Positions 1 through 6,541 of a DNA stretch of 12,018 nt are shown here, in pieces. Origin of the DNA: DAHUXT01 sp036378295 (GTDB taxonomy: Bacteria; Chloroflexota; Ktedonobacteria; Ktedonobacterales; JADMIN01). The stretch lies in the NCBI GenBank assembly GCA_036378295.1, contig DASUWS010000316.1, positions 1 to 12,018 on the forward strand, read 5' to 3'. The translations under genes and the position numbers were made by a program. Under the pieces are notes generated by a model that saw nothing but the letters and a program-made list of their open reading frames with translations, was not told the DNA's origin and did not search any database. Position 1 is the stretch's first letter, and each line of letters opens with the position of its first letter.

Positions 1-239
1 GTCGGCCAGCCAACCGCACCGAAGTAGATGGCGTCGAACGAAGCTAGCTGCTCGATACCATCCGGCGGCATCATGCTGCCGTGCTCCAGATAGTAAGCGC
101 TGCCCCATGGGAACTCGACATATTCGAAGTCCAGGGCGGAGCCGAGCTGCTGGAGCGCATCGAGCGTTCGCCTGCCCGCGCCAATGACCTCCACACCGAT
201 CCCATCGCCCGCAATCACCGCGATACGCTGCCGCGCCAT
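1..239 (-). CDS. Tartrate / D-malate / isopropylmalate-type decarboxylating dehydrogenase, N-terminal fragment
   Basis: Only the first 79 codons are in the window; the gene runs off the left edge. The visible protein begins MARQRIAVIAGDGIGVEVI, the N-terminal strand and GDGIG loop of the isocitrate/isopropylmalate dehydrogenase superfamily. It ends near YFGAVGWP, which fits the tartrate/D-malate dehydrogenase branch better than LeuB. These cytoplasmic enzymes oxidise a 2-hydroxy dicarboxylic acid with NAD+ and a divalent metal, usually with decarboxylation. The ATG at 239 is chosen because a strong GGAGGAGG (253-246) lies 6 bases upstream. The other nearby ATG (244) is in a different frame and too close to it. 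It is the third gene of a leftward cluster, 116 bases after the HAD gene. Exact substrate (D-malate, tartrate or isopropylmalate) cannot be settled because the substrate-binding and NAD-binding residues lie outside the window. Confidence 0.85.
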   Translation of the reverse strand, partial: MARQRIAVIAGDGIGVEVIGAGRRTLDALQQLGSALDFEYVEFPWGSAYYLEHGSMMPPDGIEQLASFDAIYFGAVGWP

Positions 240-355
240 CGCATGCCTCCTCCTGATTCAGCCGAAGACGTCCGGGCTGCCCACGGCACGTTCTCCTGTG
301 CTGACAGTGTCGCTCAATCGGCGTCTCTGCCGCCAGCCAACCCTATCATATCGCG

Positions 356-1078
356 CTACGCACCAAGCAGCCGTGCAAGTTCTTCGAAGTCCGACGCGAC
401 CAGATCAACGTCTGGCGCAGCAATCGTTGCGGGCGTCGCATTCGGGCCACCTTCGAGCGGACGCGGAACGAAGCAGGTAAGCAATCCCTCCCCGCCAGCC
501 GCGCGCAAATCGTCGGGATGCGCCGCGACCAGTATCACTTCATTCGGAAGTGTATCCAGCAGTTGATAGGTCATTTGATAGGCGCGTGGGTCTGGCTTGT
601 AGGTCCGGGTCAATTCCGCCGAGAGGATACAATCCCAGGGCAAACCGGCATGTCGCGCCATATCAACCAGCAGCGCCACGTTGCCATTCGAGAGCGTGGT
701 AAGGATGTATTTCGCCCGCAGCCGGGTCAGGCCGGCTACGACATCTGGCCACGGACGCAGACGATGCCAGACGCGATTGAGATGCTGCTTCTCCTCCTCG
801 TTCAGCGTGGTCACGCCAAACCGCGGCAGCAGGTCATCCAGCGCGAGACGGTGCAGCGCATCCAGATTCATCCAGGGAAGCTCACCACGCGCTACACGGT
901 CCATATTGGGACGATACTGTCCGCGCCAGGCGTCGGCAAAGGCGGCCCAGTCCACCGCGAGGCCCCTGGCCCGATTCAGCGCCTCGCCCTCCGCGATAAT
1001 CGTCCCGCGATAATCGACGACCGTTCCAAATACGTCGAAGGCGAGCACCTTCACCCGTGCGAGATCTCGCGCTGCCAT
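356..1078 (-). CDS. HAD superfamily type II hydrolase (2-haloacid dehalogenase-like)
   Basis: 240-aa cytoplasmic hydrolase of the haloacid dehalogenase type II family, close to the usual family length of 220-240. Visible motifs: nucleophile D15 with T19 in FDVFGTVVD (motif I), W51-R52 in the cap entry, S130-N131 in TLSNGN (motif II), K161 in YKPDPRAY (motif III), and AAHPDDL (185-191) as motif IV. In characterised L-2-haloacid dehalogenases motif IV reads SSNAWD; here Ser and Asn of that signature are Ala and His while the last Asp (D190) is kept, so dehalogenase activity is uncertain and another hydrolytic or phosphatase role is possible. Start: a GGAGG at 1088-1084 sits 5 bases before the ATG at 1078 (an adjacent ATG at 1081 is possible). 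A longer version from a TTG at 1111 would run through this Shine-Dalgarno and is less likely. It lies 157 bases downstream of the transporter and 116 bases upstream of the dehydrogenase, probably in one transcript. Confidence 0.85.
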   Translation of the reverse strand: MAARDLARVKVLAFDVFGTVVDYRGTIIAEGEALNRARGLAVDWAAFADAWRGQYRPNMDRVARGELPWMNLDALHRLALDDLLPRFGVTTLNEEEKQHLNRVWHRLRPWPDVVAGLTRLRAKYILTTLSNGNVALLVDMARHAGLPWDCILSAELTRTYKPDPRAYQMTYQLLDTLPNEVILVAAHPDDLRAAGGEGLLTCFVPRPLEGGPNATPATIAAPDVDLVASDFEELARLLGA

Positions 1079-1235
1079 CATCTCCTCCCATCCACGGCAC
1101 TCTCCGGCCAATGTACCTTCGGGAGCTGGGGGTAGTTGACGAAAGAGGCCATCCCACCTCGAAGCAAGGCGGAATGGCCACTCTGCATGACACTATCACT
1201 ACGTGATCAGTACCGGTATCGGCGCCTCTCCGCCG

Positions 1236-2624
1236 CTAGTCCATCGCTACGGCAGGCTCGGGCACAACCTCTTCGATGCCAGAGATGTCGGCCTTCGAGA
1301 GTTCTTTGAGGCCCAGAACCGAGACGAACGAGATGACCGCCAACACGATGATATACACGGCGACCGCCTGCCAGGAGCCCTGGCCGATGTTGAGCACGAC
1401 CCCCTTGAGCCCCATCGCGCCCAGATTCGTCTTACCGCTGAGCAGCAACAGCGCGATGATCGGTGCCAACCCACCGGCGAATGGCGCCGCAAGCTGGTAG
1501 CCGAGCGACGCACCGCTATAACGGGAGCGCGTGCCAAAGCGCTCGGCGATGAGCGCCGCCTGCGGGCCATAGACCCAAGCATGGCACAGCGCCAGCGAGA
1601 GGACAATCGCCAGGATGACCATTCCCGCATTCGTCGTATTCATCAACGAGAAGTACGGGAAGGCAAAGGCGGCCATGATCGCGCAGCCAATGAGATACCA
1701 CATACGCCGCCCGACGCGGTCGGACAGATACCCAAACAGCGGAATCGTAAACAACTCGACGATAGCGCCGATGGTGATGCCATTGAGCACAGTTGCCTTG
1801 GGTATGTCAAGTGTGAGCGCGTACGTGATGACAAATGTGGTGAAGAGGTAGAATGGCGCCTGCTCGACAAACCGGGCGCCCGCGCTCAAAATGATCTCCG
1901 GCCAACTGCGCTTGAGGGCCTCTGCCACTGGAGCAGCGGCTTCGCGGCCAGACGCCTTCACCTGTGCGAACAGCGGCGTCTCGAAGATACGCAGGCGAAT
2001 CCAGAGGCCAATGACAATCAGCAATGCGCTGATAAAGAACGGAATACGCCAGCCAAAGCTGATGAAGTTGGCCTGAGCGCTGAAAATACTCACGATGAGC
2101 GTGGAGAGAATCAGGCCGATGGGCACGCCCATCTGTGGCCAGGCCGCCCAGAAGCCACGATTCCTCCTGTGGCCGTATTCCATCGCCAGCAGCACCGAGC
2201 CGCCCCATTCGCCGCCAACGCCAAGCCCCTGGAGGAAGCGCAAGACCGAGAGGATAATCGGCGCGAGAACTCCGATTGCAGCATAGCCCGGCATGAACCC
2301 GACGAGCAACGTCGAGATGCCCATCAGTAGCAGGGTAGCGACCAGCGTAGACTTGCGGCCAATGCGGTCGCCCAGGTGGCCAAACAGTGCCCCACCTATC
2401 GGACGTGCAACGAAGCCGACCAGGAAGGTGAAGAATGAGAGCAGCGTGCCGACAAGGGGGTCCGTCTCGGGGAAGAAGAGTTTCGGGAAGACCAGCGTCG
2501 CCATGGTGCCATAGAGGAAGAAATCGTACCATTCAATCGCGGTACCTGTTGTCGAGGCCGCAATCACGGCCCCCATTCCCCTGGGTAGTTCTCTGGCAGT
2601 ACCAGCAGAGTCTGATGAAGCCAT
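1236..2624 (-). CDS. MFS transporter, metabolite:H+ symporter (MHS) family
   Basis: 462-aa integral membrane protein with about 12 hydrophobic helices. It probably imports a small organic acid or zwitterion with protons, as family members KgtP (2-oxoglutarate), ProP, ShiA and citrate carriers do. MHS hallmarks are clear: EWYDFFLYG at 31-39 in helix 1, the loop 2-3 signature GHLGDRIGRK at 82-91, and RFLQGLGVGGEWGG at 129-142. The C-terminus is a short acidic tail. The ATG at 2624 is preferred because AGGAGG (2635-2630) lies 5 bases upstream; a longer reading from 2702 adds 26 residues unlike the family. As the promoter-proximal gene of the leftward cluster with a HAD hydrolase and a hydroxyacid dehydrogenase, it most likely brings in their substrate. 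A candidate operator and weak promoter lie about 190 bases upstream. The substrate cannot be read from sequence alone. Confidence 0.92.
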   Translation of the reverse strand: MASSDSAGTARELPRGMGAVIAASTTGTAIEWYDFFLYGTMATLVFPKLFFPETDPLVGTLLSFFTFLVGFVARPIGGALFGHLGDRIGRKSTLVATLLLMGISTLLVGFMPGYAAIGVLAPIILSVLRFLQGLGVGGEWGGSVLLAMEYGHRRNRGFWAAWPQMGVPIGLILSTLIVSIFSAQANFISFGWRIPFFISALLIVIGLWIRLRIFETPLFAQVKASGREAAAPVAEALKRSWPEIILSAGARFVEQAPFYLFTTFVITYALTLDIPKATVLNGITIGAIVELFTIPLFGYLSDRVGRRMWYLIGCAIMAAFAFPYFSLMNTTNAGMVILAIVLSLALCHAWVYGPQAALIAERFGTRSRYSGASLGYQLAAPFAGGLAPIIALLLLSGKTNLGAMGLKGVVLNIGQGSWQAVAVYIIVLAVISFVSVLGLKELSKADISGIEEVVPEPAVAMD

Positions 2625-2811
2625 TGGATCCTCCTGCGTGAACTGACGCTCATCCACGAGCGCCGAGAGACACATCACTGATCCAAGCTGATTGGGGCGC
2701 ACCTGTTGACGAGACGAGCACCAGCGCTCACCTCACCTCACAAGGTCACGCGCTATCGTTCGTCTGGGCTCGCCTCCTTTCGTTCGTGCATGGCAATTGT
2801 GCCACTGTATG

Positions 2812-2830
2812 GATATGTCGCAGACATATC
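2812..2830. promoter_or_regulatory. Candidate operator: perfect 8-bp inverted repeat GATATGTC-TGC/GCA-GACATATC
   Basis: Two 8-base arms (2812-2819 and 2823-2830) are exact reverse complements around a 3-base centre. The shape, with TGTC and GACA half sites separated by three bases, resembles operators of GntR/FadR-type repressors, which often control organic-acid catabolism. On the minus strand TTGCGA (2834-2829) and CATACA (2811-2806) are spaced by 17 bases and would bracket the palindrome as weak -35 and -10 boxes for the transporter cluster. The repeat is seen directly; its operator role and the regulator family are inferred, and no regulator gene is in the window. Confidence 0.45.
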
Positions 2831-3213
2831 GCAATGGGCATGCGGTTTATCCGCACGTGCTCGCGATCACGATAAAGAGCCGGGAATCACGGTAAGGCCA
2901 ACAGTACAAATAATGAGCCAGGTCGCAGCATCTGCAATGTTCGCGCCAACCTCTGTGCGCGTGCTGTTCTCCAGCGCCTCAGCAATCACGCCAGACGCCC
3001 TCAAGATTGGTAGCTAGTATGCACTAAAATTGTGTAATACGCAATGCTATCGAGGCGTCGTTGGTCGTTTTGCTGATTGGTTACGATATGGTGGCCCTCG
3101 CAGGTTTGCCAGGTGCGCTAGAATGTCACGGAAGCAGGGATAGCGTGTCGTGATCGCAGATCGCATGGGAACGGTGTCATATGTCTCATGCTTGAGTACA
3201 CGCCGTACCCGCC

Positions 3214-3242
3214 TGATAGAGTGATAGAGAGCAGAGATAGAG
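3214..3242 (+). repeat. Short repeat TGATAGAG in the leader of the acyl-CoA synthetase
   Basis: Two adjacent perfect copies (3214-3221, 3222-3229) and a third imperfect copy AGATAGAG (3235-3242) lie just before the start codon at 3256. The last copy runs into AGAGGGG, the only purine-rich stretch that could serve as ribosome-binding site, about 10 bases before the ATG. It may simply be slippage of a purine-rich leader. Confidence 0.4.
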
Positions 3243-3255
3243 GGGACAGCGCCTC

Positions 3256-4860
3256 ATGCCAGACTCAATCGTCGAGACCGTCGCCATACAAGCGGCGCGG
3301 CAACCTGAGCGCACGGCAATCATCTTCGAGGGTGAGCGCATCAGCTACGGCCAGCTCTACACCGATATCGAGCGATTCGCGCGGGCACTGCTCGCTTCGG
3401 GCCTGGAGCGAGGAGATCGCGTCGGCCTGTTCCTGGAAAACAGGCCCGCGTTTGCCATCGCCTATCTGGGCACCCACCTTGTGGGCGGCGTGGTGACGCT
3501 CATCAACACGCAGTATCGGCAGGTCGAGCTGAGCCACATCCTGACGGACGCCGCGGTGCGCTTCTGTGTCACCTCAGCTCGCGGTTCGGCAGCGTTGAGC
3601 CTGCTCTCGCTGCCCGCGCTTCACCTGCGAATCATCGTCCGCGACCCGGAGGCAGACGCGCGGCCAGACCAACCAGGCCAACCAGGCCAACCGGACCAAC
3701 CAGACCCGCAATGCGTCGCCTACGAAGCGTTCTTGCGGCGCGGCGAGAGCGTCAGTGGTCTAGGGTCATCGGTGACACCCCTGACTTCCCCGACTATGCC
3801 GGGCGGAGACGATCCTGCCGTCATCGGCTACACCTCTGGCACGACAGGGCGCTCGAAAGGAGCGCTGCTGCTGCACCGCAACCTCATCGCGAACATCACC
3901 GCTATCACGACCGCCTGGCACTGGACGCCCGATGATCAGCTGCTGCTCACTCTGCCACTCTTCCACACGCACGGCTTGATGGTCGGTCTGCACGGCACGC
4001 TCTTTATGGGTGGGAGCGCCGTACTGCGGCGCAGGTTCGACGCGGGCGATGTGTTAGCGACCCTCGATGACGACCCGGCGGTCAGCCTGTTCTTTGGTGT
4101 GCCGACGATGTATGGGCGACTCGTGGCCGAGGCGCAGCAACGAGAACGCCCGCGCCACCTGCCCCGGCTGTTCGTCTCAGGCTCGGCGCCACTCAGCCCG
4201 CATCTGTTCGCGGAGTTCGAGCGCATCTTTGGCCAACGCATCCTCGAACGCTACGGCATGACCGAAACAGGCATGAATCTCACCAACCCGTACGCCGGTG
4301 AGCGCCGCCCGGGAACCGTCGGCGGCCCGTTCCCCGGCCAGGAGGCGCGCATCGTGGACGCGGCCAGTCGCGAGGTGCTGCCGCCCGGGGTCGTGGGCGA
4401 GATCGAGGTGCGCGGGCCGCATGTCTTCGCGGGCTACGTGAACCGTCCCGACGCCACGGCTGAGGCATTCAGCCCGGATGGCTGGTTCAAGACAGGCGAT
4501 CTCGGCTGGGTTAGTGACGACGGCTACTTCACCATCACCGGGCGAGCGCGTGAGCTGATCATCAGCGGCGGCTATAACGTCTACCCACGTGAGGTCGAGG
4601 ATGTGCTGGCGACACATCCGGAGGTCGCGGAGGTGGCTGTGCTGGGCGCGGCGGACAACGATCTGGGAGAGCAGGTCGTCGCGGTCATCGTGCCGAAAGC
4701 AGGGACAACGCCGCTCGCTGAGGACATCATCGCCTATTGCCGCGAACGCCTGGCCAGCTACAAGAAGCCCCGGCGTGTGATCTTCGCCGCATCTCTCCCC
4801 CGTAACGCGCTGGGCAAGGTACAGAAGCATGTGTTGAGCGCGCAGTTGCCGTCCAGTTGA
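3256..4860 (+). CDS. AMP-forming acyl-CoA synthetase, malonyl-CoA synthetase (MatB/ACSF3)-like
   Basis: 534-aa cytoplasmic adenylate-forming enzyme that activates a carboxylic acid with ATP and joins it to CoA. Motifs in order: P-loop YTSGTTGRSKG at 192-202, RYGMTETGM at 332-340 (A5), GWFKTGDLG at 409-417 with D414, the hinge GRARELIISGGYNVYP at 429-444, and NALGKVQK at 517-524 with K521 as the adenylation lysine. The stretch TETGMNLTNPY followed by GERRPGTVG (348-356) resembles MatB/ACSF3 malonyl-CoA synthetases, so malonate or methylmalonate is the likeliest substrate, though a general short-chain acid is possible. The length is a little above the roughly 500 residues of MatB, partly from a DQP/GQP repeat at 138-149 in the N-terminal domain. 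The ATG at 3256 begins the conserved N-terminal helix. It is monocistronic as far as seen, divergent from the acid-uptake cluster and convergent with the DedA gene, whose stop codon is 12 bases away. Confidence 0.85.
   Translation: MPDSIVETVAIQAARQPERTAIIFEGERISYGQLYTDIERFARALLASGLERGDRVGLFLENRPAFAIAYLGTHLVGGVVTLINTQYRQVELSHILTDAAVRFCVTSARGSAALSLLSLPALHLRIIVRDPEADARPDQPGQPGQPDQPDPQCVAYEAFLRRGESVSGLGSSVTPLTSPTMPGGDDPAVIGYTSGTTGRSKGALLLHRNLIANITAITTAWHWTPDDQLLLTLPLFHTHGLMVGLHGTLFMGGSAVLRRRFDAGDVLATLDDDPAVSLFFGVPTMYGRLVAEAQQRERPRHLPRLFVSGSAPLSPHLFAEFERIFGQRILERYGMTETGMNLTNPYAGERRPGTVGGPFPGQEARIVDAASREVLPPGVVGEIEVRGPHVFAGYVNRPDATAEAFSPDGWFKTGDLGWVSDDGYFTITGRARELIISGGYNVYPREVEDVLATHPEVAEVAVLGAADNDLGEQVVAVIVPKAGTTPLAEDIIAYCRERLASYKKPRRVIFAASLPRNALGKVQKHVLSAQLPSS
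3667..3702 (+). repeat. In-frame 9-base tandem repeat (4 units, GRCCAACCR)
   Basis: Four consecutive 9-base units encode DQP-GQP-GQP-DQP, residues 138-149 of the acyl-CoA synthetase. As the unit is three codons long, gain or loss of copies keeps the frame. The repeat sits between the first N-terminal subdomain and the P-loop, where the family normally has a short surface linker, so it is probably an exposed, length-variable loop. Confidence 0.85.
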
Positions 4861-4872
4861 AGCGGTATCGCC

Positions 4873-5556
4873 TCAATCCGCTGGTTTGCTCGCGGCTCCC
4901 GTGGCGGCGCGGCGATGGCTCCGGGCACGCTGTCGCCTACGCAGCCAGGGAATCACCACCTTCCACACGAGAACCGCGAGGATGACCACACTCGCGATGA
5001 TCCAGCCTGCCCGCTCAACGACCTGTATGATGCGGTCATACTCGGCTCCGGCAAGGTACCCAAGAAGGCCGAAGATGATGTTCCAGACGAGCGCGGCCAC
5101 CAGCTCGAAGGCGAGAAAGCGGCGATACGGCATGTGTGTCGCTCCGGCACTCAGCGCCACGAACGAACGAATATGGCCGACGACGTGCGACACCAGGATC
5201 GCCCGGCCTCCATACCGGGCCAGCATGCGCCGCGCCAGCCGCAGCCGTGCCGCCAGCCGCAGGCGCTGCCCGAGCGGAGAGCCTCCCCAGCGGGCCATGA
5301 GCTTGCTCAGCGCGAAGCGACCGAATAGATAATCGATATGATAGCCGAGTACGGTCCCGATCCAGGCAAAGAAGATCACCCAGGCCAGATTGAGCATGCC
5401 CAGCCGCGCATAGAATGCGCCGAGCAGCGCCAGTGTGCCGCCCGGCATCACCAGCCCGAGTACGGCGGTATTTTCGCCAAGCGCGCCCAGAAACACGATC
5501 AGATAGCCGTACTGTTGGTACAGGTCGCGCAGGAGGTTGATCAGAGTCTGTATCAT
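4873..5556 (-). CDS. DedA family (VTT/SNARE-associated) membrane protein
   Basis: 227-aa inner-membrane protein. DedA proteins act in membrane homeostasis and lipid-carrier or lipid scrambling, with proton-dependent activity. Family features: GENTAVLG with E28, MPGG (37-40), GTVLGYHIDYLFGR (67-80) matching the G-x3-GY-x-iGr helix, a re-entrant-type stretch ILVSHVVGHIRSFVALSAG (120-138) with R130, and a final transmembrane helix at about 184-205. A basic tail (206-217) follows. Compared with E. coli YqjA/YghB, the Asp of PGD is G40 and the first of the two paired arginines is H124, so this belongs to a divergent subgroup. The ATG at 5556 has no visible Shine-Dalgarno. The gene is 98 bases downstream of terC on the same strand, with a large hairpin between them. 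Confidence 0.85.
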   Translation of the reverse strand: MIQTLINLLRDLYQQYGYLIVFLGALGENTAVLGLVMPGGTLALLGAFYARLGMLNLAWVIFFAWIGTVLGYHIDYLFGRFALSKLMARWGGSPLGQRLRLAARLRLARRMLARYGGRAILVSHVVGHIRSFVALSAGATHMPYRRFLAFELVAALVWNIIFGLLGYLAGAEYDRIIQVVERAGWIIASVVILAVLVWKVVIPWLRRRQRARSHRRAATGAASKPAD

Positions 5557-5579
5557 TGCTGTATCGCGATCATGCTGGC

Positions 5580-5636
5580 CGCGTGGTTACTCCCACCGGG
5601 ACAAGCCATCCTGGGACAATCCCGGTGGGCCACGCG
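5580..5636 (-). other. Large intergenic hairpin between terC and the DedA gene
   Basis: A perfect 10-bp inner stem (CCCACCGGGA 5592-5601 with TCCCGGTGGG 5620-5629) is enclosed by a perfect 7-bp outer stem (CGCGTGG 5580-5586 with CCACGCG 5630-5636). A 5-base bulge lies on one side only, and the apical loop has 18 bases. In the leftward terC-dedA transcript it begins 18 bases after the terC stop codon and ends 23 bases before the DedA start. There is no T-run after the stem in either direction, so it is not a standard intrinsic terminator. It could stabilise the terC mRNA end, attenuate the DedA gene, or be a copy of a dispersed palindromic repeat. Confidence 0.75.
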
Positions 5637-5654
5637 AGCGGTGTTTCTGGCTCT

Positions 5655-6398
5655 CTAGTCATGCGGAGCGGGTGTCTCGCGCTGTGGGGCGGGTTTTCGG
5701 CGCAGGCGAAACACGACGTCCACAGCGAGGATGATGCCCAGAATGACCACCGGAATGACAATCGCCGTCCACGGTTGTTGCTCAAGGATCGGCCCCAGAC
5801 GACGATCATGCAGCAGCATATTCGACGCCGTCCAGCCAAGGACCAGCGCCGCAACATCCAGCAGCCACGGCAGCCGGTTGATCAGCTCCGCGACCAGTGC
5901 GCTGCCCACCAGTAGGAGCAGGATGCTCAAGAGCAGCCCGGCGATCAAGAGTGGGATATGCTCCGAGGCCAGCGCCGCCACGGCCAGCACGTTGTCCAGG
6001 CTCATCGTGACATCAGCCACGATGATCGTCAGCAGCGCGCTCACGAAGCCACGCTGGGCGCCAGTCCCCTCTGTCCCGTCTGCTCCGGCCTCGGCTACGG
6101 CCTCCCCCTTCTTCTCCGCCCGAAGCTCACGCTCTCGGTCCAGCAGCAGCTTGATGGCAATCCCAATCAGCAGAAGGCCGCCGATTGCCTGAAGCAGTGG
6201 AAGCTGCAACAGCAGAGCAGCTACCAGCGTGAAGAGAATGCGCAGTACAATGGCGCCTATGCCCCCCGCCAGAATAGCAGCGTACCGCTGCCGTCGCGGC
6301 AGGCTCGCGGCAGCGGCTCCGATGACCAGGGCATTGTCGCCACTGAGCACCAGATCCACGAGAACGATTCCCCCAATAATCCCCAGCACTTCGAGCAT
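5655..6398 (-). CDS. TerC family integral membrane protein (YjbE/YkoY type)
   Basis: 247-aa polytopic membrane protein of the TerC family; characterised bacterial members export manganese or load Mn2+ into secreted enzymes, and others are linked to tellurite resistance. The two diagnostic acidic repeats are present: VLSGDNALVIG (17-27, D21-N22) and VADVTMSLDNVLA (127-139, D129, D135, N136). They lie in homologous halves separated by a charged linker rich in Glu/Lys/Ala/Gly (89-116). About seven hydrophobic segments are visible; the C-terminus is basic and Pro-rich. The ATG at 6398 is used, but only a poor Shine-Dalgarno precedes it; an in-frame TAG two codons upstream forbids a longer version. 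No yybP-ykoY manganese riboswitch is recognisable in the leader, although such elements often precede this family. It leads the terC-DedA pair. Confidence 0.9.
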   Translation of the reverse strand: MLEVLGIIGGIVLVDLVLSGDNALVIGAAAASLPRRQRYAAILAGGIGAIVLRILFTLVAALLLQLPLLQAIGGLLLIGIAIKLLLDRERELRAEKKGEAVAEAGADGTEGTGAQRGFVSALLTIIVADVTMSLDNVLAVAALASEHIPLLIAGLLLSILLLLVGSALVAELINRLPWLLDVAALVLGWTASNMLLHDRRLGPILEQQPWTAIVIPVVILGIILAVDVVFRLRRKPAPQRETPAPHD

Positions 6399-6504
6399 CT
6401 AGTACAACCCATTCATCATGCCGCGCTGCGCGACAGTCTCATACCATCGGTGGTTGCCGAGGGCACGTGCTCACTCCGTGTCCGCTCACAGCTTCTCTCA
6501 GCCA

Positions 6505-6535
6505 TGGGGAACAGTGACGCAATGAGCGTTCCCCA
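6505..6535 (-). other. Perfect 8-bp hairpin upstream of terC
   Basis: TGGGGAAC (6505-6512) and GTTCCCCA (6528-6535) are exact reverse complements around a 15-base loop. The element lies 107 bases upstream of the terC start and 6 bases downstream of the stop of the doubtful 77-aa ORF. There is no T-tract. It could be a 5' leader structure of terC, an operator, or the transcript end of an upstream gene. Confidence 0.6.
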
Positions 6536-6541
6536 CCTGCA

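Larger units (their letters stand above)
2625..3255. other. Divergent intergenic region between MFS cluster and acyl-CoA synthetase
   Basis: This 631-base stretch separates two divergent genes and should hold both promoters. I see no convincing gene: the 103-residue plus-strand reading at 2706-3017 has no recognisable domain and no good ribosome-binding site. The region contains a 5-bp inverted repeat TGGCA/TGCCA (2791-2804), the perfect 8-bp inverted repeat listed separately, a small hairpin TGCGG-TTTAT-CCGCA (2841-2855), and a direct repeat TCGTTCGT (2756-2763 and 2780-2787, 24 bases apart). An AT-rich patch lies at about 3005-3050. No strong consensus sigma-70 promoter is evident for the rightward gene. 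Confidence 0.6.

Noticed and set aside
518..1135. 205-aa plus-strand open frame
   Set aside because: Antisense to the HAD hydrolase, which has all four HAD motifs; no family resemblance in the plus-strand reading.
1203..2330. 375-aa plus-strand open frame
   Set aside because: It is antisense to the MFS transporter, extremely rich in Arg/Asp/Glu/Gln/His, with no domain; a shadow of GC-rich codon use.
1807..2532. 241-aa minus-strand open frame overlapping the transporter
   Set aside because: Frame-shifted reading of the MFS gene; composition atypical for a protein and the transporter frame is intact.
2706..3017. 103-aa open frame in the divergent intergenic region
   Set aside because: No Shine-Dalgarno, no recognisable domain, and it overlaps the putative operator and promoter.
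3667..3702. CRISPR-like or transposon-associated repeat
   Set aside because: Units are 9 bases, contiguous and in frame with the enzyme; there are no spacers or terminal repeats.
4177..4830. 217-aa minus-strand open frame
   Set aside because: Antisense shadow of the acyl-CoA synthetase, whose conserved motifs continue through the same bases.
5580..5636. Intrinsic terminator
   Set aside because: The stem is strong, but no run of T follows it on either strand, so I list it as an unexplained hairpin.
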